A stretch of DNA of 64,000 nt from Succinivibrio dextrinosolvens. Its GTDB lineage: Bacteria; Pseudomonadota; Gammaproteobacteria; Enterobacterales; Succinivibrionaceae. Made by a program: the position numbers and the translations under genes. Shown piece by piece: positions 33,266-41,888 of the stretch (within the stretch, counting starts at the first letter, position 1; every line of letters begins with the position of its first letter). The stretch spans positions 580,747 to 644,746 of the forward strand of contig NZ_CP047056.1 in assembly GCF_011065405.1 (NCBI RefSeq), in the 5' to 3' direction. The notes below the pieces were generated by a model. That model did no database searches. It had not been told where the DNA came from and saw only the letters and a list, made by a program, of their open reading frames with translations.

Positions 33266-34312
33266 ATGAGAAATTTCAATTATTCCGCTATACAAGAAAA
33301 AAAATGGGATTCTGAGGTGCTTTCCCTTGTAGCTGCCATTTACAAAGAAGCTGGTAAGCAGGAATTATATCTTAAACAACATCCTGACGAATTGGATAAG
33401 CTCGTTGAAATTGCAAAGATTCAAAGTACTGAAGCCTCGAATGCAATTGAAGGTATCATTACGACAAGTACAAGAATTCGTCAATTGGTCCAAGAGAAAA
33501 CTACGCCAAAAAATCGTGATGAACAGGAAATTGCAGGATACCGAGATGTATTAGGAATAATTCATGAGAGTTTTGATGCAATTCCTATCTCTCAGAACTA
33601 CATTCTTCAGTTGCATAAGATCATGTACAGCCACATGAACAATCCTTTAGCAGGAAGAACCAAGAATGTTCAGAATTATATCAGTGCGACTTATCCTGAT
33701 GGGCATAGTGAGATATTGTTTACTCCTTTAGCTCCATATGAAACTCCTGAAGCTTTAGATAAATTGTGTTCTGAATATAATCAAGTTATAGGAAATTTTG
33801 AGCTGGATCCTTTGATTGCTATTCCTGTATTTGTTCACGATTTTCTTTGCATTCATCCGTTTAATGATGGTAATGGTCGTATGAGCAGGCTTCTAACGAC
33901 ACTTCTTTTATATAGAAGTGGCTTTTATGTTGGTAAATATATTTCACTAGAGGCAAAAATTGCAAAGAATAAGGATCTGTATTACGAAACTCTTGCTGCT
34001 TCTCAGCAAGGCTGGCACGAAGGAAAAGATGATCCTGTTCCTTTTATAAAATATCTTCTCGGAACTATTTTATCTGCCTATAAAGATTTTGAAGACCGTT
34101 ATTCTTTAGTTGAAATAAAAAGATCTGCTTTAGATATGGTAAGACTTGCCAGCATGAATAGGATAGGTCGTTTCAGTAAACAGGATATACGAGAACTTTG
34201 TCCTTCTTTAAGTATTAGTTCTGTGGAAGGTGCACTAAGAAAACTTGTAGATTCAGGAGAACTTAAGAGGGAAGGACTCGGAAAGAACACATACTACTAT
34301 CGGTTAACTTAG
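33266..34312 (+). CDS. Fic-family AMPylase with N-terminal inhibitory helix
   Basis: The 348-residue product has the catalytic FIC loop HPFNDGNGR at residues 197-205. The inhibitory motif S58-N-A-I-E62-G63, of the [S/T]xxxE[G/N] type, lies N-terminal, so this is a class II Fic protein held off by its own helix. The flap (ILFTPLAPYETPEAL) is present. The last ~75 residues form a winged helix (FSKQDIRELCPSLSISSVEGALRKLVDSGELK). Such proteins transfer AMP from ATP to hydroxyl side chains. The gene lies behind the repeated operator-like sites and stands alone. Confidence 0.88.
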   Translation: MRNFNYSAIQEKKWDSEVLSLVAAIYKEAGKQELYLKQHPDELDKLVEIAKIQSTEASNAIEGIITTSTRIRQLVQEKTTPKNRDEQEIAGYRDVLGIIHESFDAIPISQNYILQLHKIMYSHMNNPLAGRTKNVQNYISATYPDGHSEILFTPLAPYETPEALDKLCSEYNQVIGNFELDPLIAIPVFVHDFLCIHPFNDGNGRMSRLLTTLLLYRSGFYVGKYISLEAKIAKNKDLYYETLAASQQGWHEGKDDPVPFIKYLLGTILSAYKDFEDRYSLVEIKRSALDMVRLASMNRIGRFSKQDIRELCPSLSISSVEGALRKLVDSGELKREGLGKNTYYYRLT

Positions 34313-34369
34313 TTTTTTTTACGAAGAAAACTTTATAATTATAAGGCTCTGTTGTAAAATTGAGTTGAT

Positions 34370-35593
34370 CTAACATTTTTCAATTAACCAACTCTTTCTA
34401 GTATCTAACAATTTAACTTTTTTACAAGAAATTGCTTTATAAAGCAAATCTCCTTGTAAGTTTTTAATATCTAAATAACCTGTTGTCATTCTCCCAAAAA
34501 TAAATCCAACTTGATCACCAACTTTAACCTTGTCGAAAAGTCTGAAACCTTTTACCGTATACGGTGCTTGATTCAACTTTCTTCGACCACCTTTTAAAGT
34601 GGTGAACTTATGAATTTGTCGATTGTGACATCTTACCTTTTTCATCAGATAAACATCACTTGGTAAAGCTTGCGGTGTACCGCAAATGCACCGAGCATCG
34701 ACATGATGATCTTTCTTTAAATGATATTTCTCTCTCAAATGCTTGGTTATGTAACCATAAGTGCATTCAACACATGGATATTTATTGCAAAGTTCTTTGA
34801 AAAAGAAATTTCGCATCAATCCCATAAAGGTTTCAGCTTTGAAAGATTTTCCTCTTTTAATATCATCTAAAGAAATCAGACCTTTGTGAAATTTCGTGTG
34901 ACACGAATCACACAAAGTAACCAAATTATTAGGAGCATCACCACCAATTAATCTTGATTCAAGATGGTGAACTCGCAAAACTTTGTCTTTAGACTTACCT
35001 TTGCAACATCTACAAGTGCATCCATCTCTAGCTAAGACATAAGCTTTTACATTCTTGAATCCTAATTGATCACCTTGCTGATACTCAGCACCTTTGATCT
35101 CAGGATTCTTGATTTTCTGAATATCAAAACTTGCAATCTCTACGATAATCTTGCCTATAGGCAAGATTTCGTGAACTTTTGCAACTAATCTCAAATGAGA
35201 TTCTACTTTAGCTCTGATAGATGGAGGTAGCCAACCTTTTGCACGATTTCGGTTTAGAAACCGAGCTTTGCAATATCTTGTCTTTCTCGATCTACGAGTA
35301 CGTCTTGTTTCTCTTCTTGTAGACAAGAGTTTTACTATATCAGTTCTAATTTTAGCTTTGGCTTCAAAGAGAACCTTTTTCTCAGTACATGCAGAAATCC
35401 CAACATTTTCATATCCTGTGTCTACACCAAGTGTGATAGGTTGGGTAATGTTTGCACACTCATAGCTAAGCTGAATTGTAAATGGACATTTTCTCACCAC
35501 TTTAGCTTTATGTTCTCTGAGCAAACGTCTTACCATACCGTGCCGAGAAGTCGGCATAATTGGTACACCTTTGCAATTTAGAACATAAATCAT
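34370..35593 (-). CDS. iscB: IscB RNA-guided nuclease
   Basis: The 407-residue product has every IscB part. A PLMP-like N-terminus (CKGVPIMPTSRHGMVRRLL) comes first, then RuvC-I (LGVDTGYENVGIS, D58), an arginine-rich bridge helix (TRRETRRTRRSRKTR), and RuvC-II (KIIVEIASFD, E152). An HNH domain follows (CRCCKGKSKDKVLRVHHLE, later CDSCHTKFH) and RuvC-III (KDHHVDARC). Catalytic residues look intact. IscB is the ancestor group of Cas9 and uses an omega-RNA to cut DNA. The length is typical. The ~280 bases upstream on the same strand are conserved-looking and folded, as expected for the RNA. Confidence 0.92.
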   Translation of the reverse strand: MIYVLNCKGVPIMPTSRHGMVRRLLREHKAKVVRKCPFTIQLSYECANITQPITLGVDTGYENVGISACTEKKVLFEAKAKIRTDIVKLLSTRRETRRTRRSRKTRYCKARFLNRNRAKGWLPPSIRAKVESHLRLVAKVHEILPIGKIIVEIASFDIQKIKNPEIKGAEYQQGDQLGFKNVKAYVLARDGCTCRCCKGKSKDKVLRVHHLESRLIGGDAPNNLVTLCDSCHTKFHKGLISLDDIKRGKSFKAETFMGLMRNFFFKELCNKYPCVECTYGYITKHLREKYHLKKDHHVDARCICGTPQALPSDVYLMKKVRCHNRQIHKFTTLKGGRRKLNQAPYTVKGFRLFDKVKVGDQVGFIFGRMTTGYLDIKNLQGDLLYKAISCKKVKLLDTRKSWLIEKC

Positions 35594-35869
35594 ATTTAAT
35601 CCTTTTTAAAAGTTTGCAGTTTGTTGCTGTAAGCCAGATACTGCAAAACTGTAAACTACCTTCGTCAATGTTATTGAAAGGTTTGTTGTCTACAACACTG
35701 TTTTCAGTGAAAACTGTTTAATCATAGACCTTAGAGCTTGAGACTAGGTAGAACATCTCAAGGTAACTATACATTCTTTCATAACGTAGCTCGGTTTACT
35801 GTATACAGTAAATTTTGCTAAGACTAAGCTTTAGTTGTAGAATCATCAACTTAATTCTGCAACAGAGCT
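35594..35869 (-). ncRNA. Probable omega-RNA of IscB
   Basis: The stretch between the right end of the element and the iscB ATG has no open frame but several stems on the minus strand: TTTACTGTATACAGTAAA (perfect palindrome), CTTGAG...CTCAAG, and a GTTGTAGACAAC hairpin. IscB omega-RNAs are encoded directly upstream of the gene on the same strand, with the guide at their 5' end taken from or next to the element's border. The guide would therefore lie at or just beyond 35869. Exact ends cannot be read from sequence alone. Confidence 0.55.
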
Positions 35870-35905
35870 AATTATAATTGCAAATCAATCCTATTTAGTT
35901 ATCAA

Positions 35906-35921
35906 ATTCACGCACGTGAAT
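35906..35921. repeat. Perfect palindrome between the IscB element and the ATPase cluster
   Basis: ATTCACG, CA, CGTGAAT. A second small hairpin (CTCGTAC...TGCGAG) follows within 30 bases. They lie in the 547-base gap from 35594 to 36140, whose left half is the IscB omega-RNA region and the right half otherwise holds only the promoter of the next gene. Confidence 0.4.
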
Positions 35922-36103
35922 AACTCGTACTTTTAGTGCGAGGATGGAGTGTGCCTTTAAATCTGTTATCCATATTATATTTGAAAAAATGTTGTAATTT
36001 CTTTTTAGGATGATCTTGCGCCGATGTAGTTCACGATAAAGGTAACATTGATATAATCAGGTTTTTCCTAAATTGATACTCATATTACAAGGCGCATAAA
36101 TGT

Positions 36104-36120
36104 TATAAATACAGTAGTAA
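36104..36120 (+). promoter_or_regulatory. Promoter -10 region of ATPase/nuclease copy 1
   Basis: TATAAATACAGTAGTAA corresponds to the TATAATTACTGTAGTAATT seen before copies 2, 3 and 4, with changes that break the palindrome. It lies 20 bases before the ATG at 36141. The same GGCGCATAAATGTTATAA lead-in is shared with copy 3. Confidence 0.5.
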
Positions 36121-36140
36121 ATCAAAAGATAGGCCGAGAA

Positions 36141-37763
36141 ATGAAACTAATTGCACAGTCAGAAAATATTGAGAACATTGTTGATAAGAATTCAATATAT
36201 GTTGATAAGACAGAATATATTTACAATCTGACAAAACAATATGATAGAGTCTTTTTTTCTCGTCCTCGCCGTTTTGGTAAATCACTTACCTTAAACACCA
36301 TCGGAACTCTTTTTGAAAAAGGAGTTGAGCCTTATTTCAATGGAACTTGGATTTATGATAAATGGGATCAGGATAAATATCCTGTACTTCATTTAAGTTT
36401 TCTGGAATATTCTGCAACTGATTTAGATGCTTTTAAAAAAAACTTATGTCAGCCAATACGTGATTTTGCAAAGCTTAATGGCATCACTGATTACGCTGAC
36501 GACATTGAACCAAGCAATCTAATAAGAAATATTTTTACTGTCATGCAGGATAAGATGCAGATAGTACTTCTTATTGATGAATACGACCGTCAGCTGACCG
36601 CCAACATAAACAATCCTGAACTCTATGAGAAGTTCAGAATCTGTATTAGAGATTTCTATGGAGCAATCAAAGGCAAGAAGCAGATTAAATTCATGGCTGT
36701 TACCGGTGTAACCCGTCTTAAGGATGAATCAATCTTTTCTGTTGGTGCTGATATTAAGGATTTAAGCTATGAAAATGATTATTCAACCATGATTGGCTTT
36801 ACTCGTGATGAGATAAAGAAGTTCTATATTGATTATCTGAAACTTGGTGTCTCTTACGAAAACAACAAGTCCTTAGAAAGCGTTACTGATTCAGAAATTG
36901 AAAACCTATTAGATAGAATGGCAGATTATTATGACTGCTACTGCTTTGATGAATTCAATCAGAATAAAGTATTCTCTACCTATTCTGTCAATGATTTTTT
37001 AAGGGATATATACGAAAGTAAAACAGTCAGATTCGGTGATTACTGGTTCGATGTCGGTGGTCTACCATCAATTCTCACGAATTACATTGCTTCATTTAAT
37101 CTTAATGAAATCTGTCAGCTTTTGACCTCAGAAATATCCATCCCATATAACGATTTTATGAATCCAACTTCTCTTATTGACATCAACAAGAATGTACTGA
37201 TGTGTCAGACAGGATACCTGACACTAAAATCTGAAATTGTTCCTGGATATGCTGTCACTTTAGGAACAGCCAATAGAGAAGTAAAATCAGCTCTGTTCAT
37301 GCTTCTAGGTCTTAAAATCTTCGACACAACAACACCGGCATTTTCATTAAAAAACAGATATGTTATTGAAACCGGCAGTGTGGATGAAATTATATCTCTA
37401 TTTAACGAGGTATTAGAAGCCTTATCCTACGACAAATATCCGGTAAAGGATGAATCTGTTTTAAGATCTCTGCTGCAGGTCTATCTGATTGGCAAGAATC
37501 ATGATGTCAGAGTTGAACAGAACAACAGCAAAGGCAGAAGCGATATTCTTGTTAACTTCCCTAAACGCAGAGTAGTGCTAGAGCTTAAATACACAGATAA
37601 AGTTAACGAAGAAAAAATTAAACTTGATGAAGCAGAACAACAGATCATAGAAAAAGGTTATGGTCTTGAGAATCTTGATGACAGAGAACTAATCCAGATT
37701 GCCTGCGTATTCAATGGTGATAAGAACAAACGTCAGATCACTATGTATAAGAAAGTTGAATAG
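36141..37763 (+). CDS. AAA-ATPase/PD-(D/E)XK nuclease protein (DUF1703 type), copy 1
   Basis: The 540-residue product starts with VDKTEYIYNLT and a Walker A-like RPRRFGKSL near residue 40. A Walker B with LLIDEYDRQL follows near residue 150, then FMAVTGVTRLKDESIFS, and a C-terminal nuclease core GRSDILVNFPKRRVVLELK. These proteins are common in host-associated bacteria as expanded families; a defence or selfish role has been suggested but is not established. Residues about 90-145 differ between the copies in this window, while long blocks elsewhere are identical at DNA level. The start has GGCCGAGAA upstream. Confidence 0.85.
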   Translation: MKLIAQSENIENIVDKNSIYVDKTEYIYNLTKQYDRVFFSRPRRFGKSLTLNTIGTLFEKGVEPYFNGTWIYDKWDQDKYPVLHLSFLEYSATDLDAFKKNLCQPIRDFAKLNGITDYADDIEPSNLIRNIFTVMQDKMQIVLLIDEYDRQLTANINNPELYEKFRICIRDFYGAIKGKKQIKFMAVTGVTRLKDESIFSVGADIKDLSYENDYSTMIGFTRDEIKKFYIDYLKLGVSYENNKSLESVTDSEIENLLDRMADYYDCYCFDEFNQNKVFSTYSVNDFLRDIYESKTVRFGDYWFDVGGLPSILTNYIASFNLNEICQLLTSEISIPYNDFMNPTSLIDINKNVLMCQTGYLTLKSEIVPGYAVTLGTANREVKSALFMLLGLKIFDTTTPAFSLKNRYVIETGSVDEIISLFNEVLEALSYDKYPVKDESVLRSLLQVYLIGKNHDVRVEQNNSKGRSDILVNFPKRRVVLELKYTDKVNEEKIKLDEAEQQIIEKGYGLENLDDRELIQIACVFNGDKNKRQITMYKKVE

Positions 37764-37810
37764 GAAAAAACTTTATAAATAAATCCCAGAATTCTCCTGA
37801 CAGTGTCTAT

Positions 37811-38180
37811 AGAATTACGTCAGTTTTGAAATAGATGCACGTTCTTGATACAGTCTTAAACTTCTATCGTGATACGGCTATAAACACATTTTATAATCTT
37901 GCCTCAGTTTTTAACTGCACCTTGCTACACCGGTTAACTGACCTTGATACAGTCTTAAACAGCAGTATAAAAACTTGCGTCTTTTCTGAAATGCTCAGGA
38001 TGTTCATCCTCATAGACTGCAGTATGTAAAATTCACAAGTTTTTACTTTTTGGTTACAAGAAAAATTAAAAAGATCCAAATTGTGAGGGACCATTATTTT
38101 CATGAATGAGTTCTGGTACTCCTTTTATAGGGGTCACAAATGTTATAATTACTGTAGTAATTCAATAGATAGGGCGAGAA
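37811..38180. repeat. Duplicated upstream spacer, copy a
   Basis: These 370 bases precede ATPase copy 2. They recur almost unchanged at 43766-44135 before copy 4 (constant offset 5955), and in a diverged form at about 39850-40215 before copy 3. The spacer contains GATACAGTCTTAAAC twice. Short frames in it (for example 37835-38029) occur only because the DNA is duplicated. It fills the 417-base gap after copy 1. Confidence 0.85.
38144..38162 (+). promoter_or_regulatory. Promoter with overlapping palindrome, ATPase copy 2
   Basis: TATAAT at 38144-38149 overlaps the perfect palindrome AATTAC-TGTA-GTAATT (38147-38162), which covers the expected start of transcription. This is the usual place for a repressor operator. 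The same site is present before copies 3 and 4. Confidence 0.6.
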
Positions 38181-39803
38181 ATGAAACTAATTGCACAGTC
38201 AGAAAATATTGAGAACATTATTGATAAAGATTCAATATACGTTGATAAGACAGAATATATTTACAATCTGACTAAAGATTTTGACCGAGTATTTTTCTCT
38301 CGTCCTCGTCGTTTTGGTAAATCTCTTACCTTAAATACCATCGGAACTCTTTTTGAAAAAGGGGTTGATCCTTATTTCAAGGGAACCTGGATTTATGACA
38401 AATGGGATCAGGATAAATATCCTGTTCTTCATTTAAGTTTTCTTGAATATTCTGCAACTGATTTGACTGAATTTAAAAGACAGCTTTGTCTATCAATTTA
38501 TAAATTCTCAAGAGCAAAAAAAATCCAGGATGTGCTTGAAGATAAAGAACCAAATGTTTACATAACAAATCTTTTTGACGCCATGTCAGATGGAGAACAG
38601 TTGATTCTTCTTATTGATGAATACGACCGTCAGCTGACAGCCAATATTAACAATCCTGAACTCTATGAAAAATTCAGAATCTGTCTCAGAGATTTCTATG
38701 GAGCAATCAAAGGAAAAAAACAGATTAAATTCATGGCTGTTACCGGTGTAACCCGACTTAAGGATGTATCTATCTTCTCTGTCGGTTCTGATATTAAGGA
38801 TTTAAGCTATGAAAATGATTATTCAACCATGATTGGCTTTACCAGAGATGAGATAAAGAAATTCTATGACGATTATCTTAAGCTTGGAATCTCTATCGAG
38901 AAGGGAAAATCAGTCGATAGTGTCACAAATGAAGAAATTGAAAACCTATTAGATAGAATGGCAGATTATTATGACTGCTACTGCTTTGATGAATTCAATC
39001 AGAATAAAGTATTCTCTACCTATTCTGTCAATGATTTTTTAAGGGATATATACGAAAGTAAAACAGTCAGATTCGGTGATTACTGGTTCGATGTCGGTGG
39101 TCTACCATCAATTCTCACGAATTACATTGCTTCATTTAATCTTAATGAAATCTGTCAGCTTTTGACCTCAGAAATATCCATCCCATATAACGATTTTATG
39201 AATCCAACTTCTCTTATTGACATCAACAAGAATGTACTGATGTGTCAGACAGGATATTTAACCTTAAAATCCGAGCTTGACCCTTATGATAACGTAATCC
39301 TTGGACCTGCGAATCGAGAAGTAAGAACTGCCTTATTTTCTCTTTTAACTCTCAGAGTTTATGAAAGAAATGTATCTCCCTATGCATCAGGTAAGAAATA
39401 CGTCCTTGAACAGGGAACTGTCGAAGATATTATTAATCTTTTCAACGAAGTTTTAGCTGCCCTATCCTATGACAAATATCCTGTAAAGGACGAACCTGTT
39501 CTAAGATCTCTGCTGCAGGTCTACCTGATTGGCAAGAATCATGATGTCAGAATTGAACAGAACAACAGCAAAGGCAGAAGCGATATTATTGTAAACTTCC
39601 CTAAGCGTAGAGTTGTCCTGGAGCTGAAATACACAGATAAAGTTAACGAAGAAAAAAATAAACTTGATGAAGCAGAACAGCAGATCATAGAAAAAGGTTA
39701 TGGTCTTGAGAATCTCGGAGAAAGAGAACTGATTCAGATTGCCTGCGTATTCAATGGTGATAAGAACAAACGTCAGATCACCATGTACAAGAAAGTTGAA
39801 TAG
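38181..39803 (+). CDS. AAA-ATPase/PD-(D/E)XK nuclease protein (DUF1703 type), copy 2
   Basis: The 540-residue product has the same motifs as copy 1 (RPRRFGKSL, LLIDEYDRQL, GRSDIIVNFPKRRVVLELK). Its front matches copies 3 and 4, its middle (about 38940-39250) is identical in DNA to copy 1 (about 36900-37210), and its last third resembles copy 3 (RVYERNVSPYASGKKYVLEQ). It is thus a mosaic. The variable segment (FKRQLCLSIYKFSRAKKIQD) is its own. Start and ribosome site as in the other copies. Confidence 0.85.
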   Translation: MKLIAQSENIENIIDKDSIYVDKTEYIYNLTKDFDRVFFSRPRRFGKSLTLNTIGTLFEKGVDPYFKGTWIYDKWDQDKYPVLHLSFLEYSATDLTEFKRQLCLSIYKFSRAKKIQDVLEDKEPNVYITNLFDAMSDGEQLILLIDEYDRQLTANINNPELYEKFRICLRDFYGAIKGKKQIKFMAVTGVTRLKDVSIFSVGSDIKDLSYENDYSTMIGFTRDEIKKFYDDYLKLGISIEKGKSVDSVTNEEIENLLDRMADYYDCYCFDEFNQNKVFSTYSVNDFLRDIYESKTVRFGDYWFDVGGLPSILTNYIASFNLNEICQLLTSEISIPYNDFMNPTSLIDINKNVLMCQTGYLTLKSELDPYDNVILGPANREVRTALFSLLTLRVYERNVSPYASGKKYVLEQGTVEDIINLFNEVLAALSYDKYPVKDEPVLRSLLQVYLIGKNHDVRIEQNNSKGRSDIIVNFPKRRVVLELKYTDKVNEEKNKLDEAEQQIIEKGYGLENLGERELIQIACVFNGDKNKRQITMYKKVE

Positions 39804-40215
39804 AAAAAAAACTTTATAAATAAATGCCAGAATTCCCCTGACAGTGTCTATAGAATTACGTCAGTTTTGAAATAGATGCTCATTCTTGATACAGTCTTAA
39901 ACTTTTATCGTGATACAGCTTTAAAGACATTTTAAAATCTTGCCTCAGTTTTACACTGCACCTTGCTACACCGGTTAACTGACCTTGATACAGTCTTAAA
40001 CAACAGTATAAAAACTTGCGTCTTTTTGAAATGTTCACGATATCCAGCCTCAAAGACAGCAACTCAAAAACTTCACAATATCTTATTCAGCATACAAGAA
40101 AATTAAAAGGAGCAAAAGTCTGGAGCCTTTATTTTAATGATTGAATTCCTATACTCATATTACAAGGCGCATAAATGTTATAATTACTGTAGTAATTCAA
40201 TAGATAGGGCGAGAA
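39804..40215. repeat. Diverged copy of the upstream spacer, before ATPase copy 3
   Basis: The 412 bases share CAGTGTCTATAGAATTACGT, GATACAGTCTTAAAC (twice) and TTGCTACACCGGTTAACTGA with the spacers at 37811 and 43766, but drift in the second half, which joins the GGCGCATAAATGTTATAAT lead-in of copy 1. No gene is seen in it. Confidence 0.75.
40179..40197 (+). promoter_or_regulatory. Promoter with overlapping palindrome, ATPase copy 3
   Basis: TATAAT at 40179-40184 and AATTAC-TGTA-GTAATT at 40182-40197, identical to the sites before copies 2 and 4. Confidence 0.6.
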
Positions 40216-41835
40216 ATGAAACTAATTGCACAGTCAGAAAATATTGAGAATATTATTGATAAAGATTCAATATACGTTGATAAGACAGAATATATTTACA
40301 ATCTGACTAAAGATTTTGACCGAGTATTTTTCTCTCGACCTCGCCGTTTTGGTAAATCACTTACCTTAAACACCATCGGCACTCTTTTTGAAAAAGGTGT
40401 TGAGCCTTATTTCAAGGGAACTTGGATTTATGACAAATGGGATCAGGATAAATATCCTGTTCTTCATCTGAATTTTCTGAGATTTCGAACAACCAATGTT
40501 GAAGATTTTAAAGAAATATTTTCAAGTAAAATTGCAGAATTTGCTGATTCTCTTAAGTTAAAAAAGAAAATTAAAAGTAAAGAACCAGATCTTGCTATTT
40601 CTGAACTCTTTACGGCTCTGGATGAAAAAAGAATTGTTATTCTTATTGACGAATATGACTGCCAGCTGACAGCCAATATTAACAATCCTGAACTCTATGA
40701 GAAGTTTAGAACCTGTATTCGTGAATTTTATGCTGCTCTTAAAGGTGCTAAACAGATCAAATTCATGGCTGTTACCGGTGTAACCCGTCTTAAGGATGTC
40801 TCAATCTTCTCAGTTGGTTCAGATATTATGGATTTAAGCTATGAAAATGATTATTCATCCATGATTGGCTTTACCCGAGATGAGATAAAGAAATTCTATG
40901 ACGATTATCTTAAGCTTGGAATCTCTATCGAGAAGGGAAAATCAGTCGATAGTGTCACAAATGAAGAAATTGAAGAGTTTGTTGAAAGAATTGCTGATAA
41001 TTACGATGGTTTCAGTTTTGATGAGTATCATAAGAATAAGGTATTCTCAACATATTCAGTAAACGTTTTTCTTCAGTCCTTATACAGAAAAAAATGTGTG
41101 GAGTTCGGAGATTACTGGTACGATGTTGGTGGACTGCCATCAATTCTCATGAATTATATGGAATCACATAATCTGAATATAGAGAACCTTCTGAAATCAG
41201 AGATTGAAATTCCATACAACGATTTTAAAAATCCGACCTCTCTTCTTAATATCAACGAAAATGTTCTGATGTGTCAGACCGGATATTTAACCTTAAAATC
41301 TGAGCTTGACCCTGTTGATGATGTTATTCTAGGAACAGCAAATCAGGAAGTAAAATCAGCATTATTTAGACTTTTGAGTCTGAGAGTCTATCAGAAAAAT
41401 GTTTCTCCTTATTCAACAGGAAAAAAATACGTTCTTGAACAAGGAACTGTCGAAGATATTATTAATCTTTTCAACGAAGTTTTAGCTGCCCTATCCTATG
41501 ACAAATATCCGGTAAAGAATGAACCTGTTCTAAGATCTCTGCTGCAGGTCTACCTGATTGGCAAGAATCATGATGTCAGAGTTGAACAGAACAACAGCAA
41601 AGGCAGAAGCGATATTCTTGTTAACTTCCCTAAGCGTAGAGTTGTCCTGGAGCTTAAATACACAGATAAAGTTAACGAAGAAAAAAATAAACTTGATGAA
41701 GCAGAACAGCAGATCATAGAAAAAGGTTATGGTCTTGAGAACCTTGGTGACAGAGAACTGATTCAGATTGCCTGTGTATTTAACGGAGCCAAGACCAAGC
41801 GACAAATCACCATGTACAAGAAAATTGAAAATTAG
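40216..41835 (+). CDS. AAA-ATPase/PD-(D/E)XK nuclease protein (DUF1703 type), copy 3
   Basis: The 539-residue product shows RPRRFGKSL, VILIDEYDCQL and GRSDILVNFPKRRVVLELK. Its variable segment reads RFRTTNVEDFKEIFSSKIAE. The block around residues 240-330 (ERIADNYDGFSFDEYHKNK) is shared with copy 4 but not with copies 1 and 2. It is convergent with the diguanylate cyclase gene, with 53 bases between. As elsewhere in this family the nuclease acidic residues and Lys (D..ELK) are kept. Confidence 0.85.
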   Translation: MKLIAQSENIENIIDKDSIYVDKTEYIYNLTKDFDRVFFSRPRRFGKSLTLNTIGTLFEKGVEPYFKGTWIYDKWDQDKYPVLHLNFLRFRTTNVEDFKEIFSSKIAEFADSLKLKKKIKSKEPDLAISELFTALDEKRIVILIDEYDCQLTANINNPELYEKFRTCIREFYAALKGAKQIKFMAVTGVTRLKDVSIFSVGSDIMDLSYENDYSSMIGFTRDEIKKFYDDYLKLGISIEKGKSVDSVTNEEIEEFVERIADNYDGFSFDEYHKNKVFSTYSVNVFLQSLYRKKCVEFGDYWYDVGGLPSILMNYMESHNLNIENLLKSEIEIPYNDFKNPTSLLNINENVLMCQTGYLTLKSELDPVDDVILGTANQEVKSALFRLLSLRVYQKNVSPYSTGKKYVLEQGTVEDIINLFNEVLAALSYDKYPVKNEPVLRSLLQVYLIGKNHDVRVEQNNSKGRSDILVNFPKRRVVLELKYTDKVNEEKNKLDEAEQQIIEKGYGLENLGDRELIQIACVFNGAKTKRQITMYKKIEN

Positions 41836-41888
41836 TTACTTTCTAAGATATAAAAATCAAATTGGATTGCCACCGAATTCCTGAAGAT

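Larger units (their letters stand above)
34345..35869. mobile_element. IscB-carrying element with IS6-like terminal repeats and 8-bp target duplication
   Basis: The left end reads GGCTCTGTTGTAAAATTGAG and the right end (inverted) AGCTCTGTTGCAGAATTAAG, a match over about 25 bases. The outer sequence resembles IS6/IS26-family ends (G...CTGTTGCAAA). AATTATAA flanks the element directly at 34337-34344 and at 35870-35877, an 8-bp duplication as made by IS6 transposases. The only gene inside is iscB; no transposase is present, so it would move in trans. Confidence 0.8.

Noticed and set aside
37835-38103. Short frames at 37835-38029 (plus) and 37891-38103 (minus), repeated at 43790 and 43846
   Set aside because: They are conserved only because the whole non-coding spacer is duplicated. 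They lack ribosome-binding sites and the third, diverged spacer copy breaks them.
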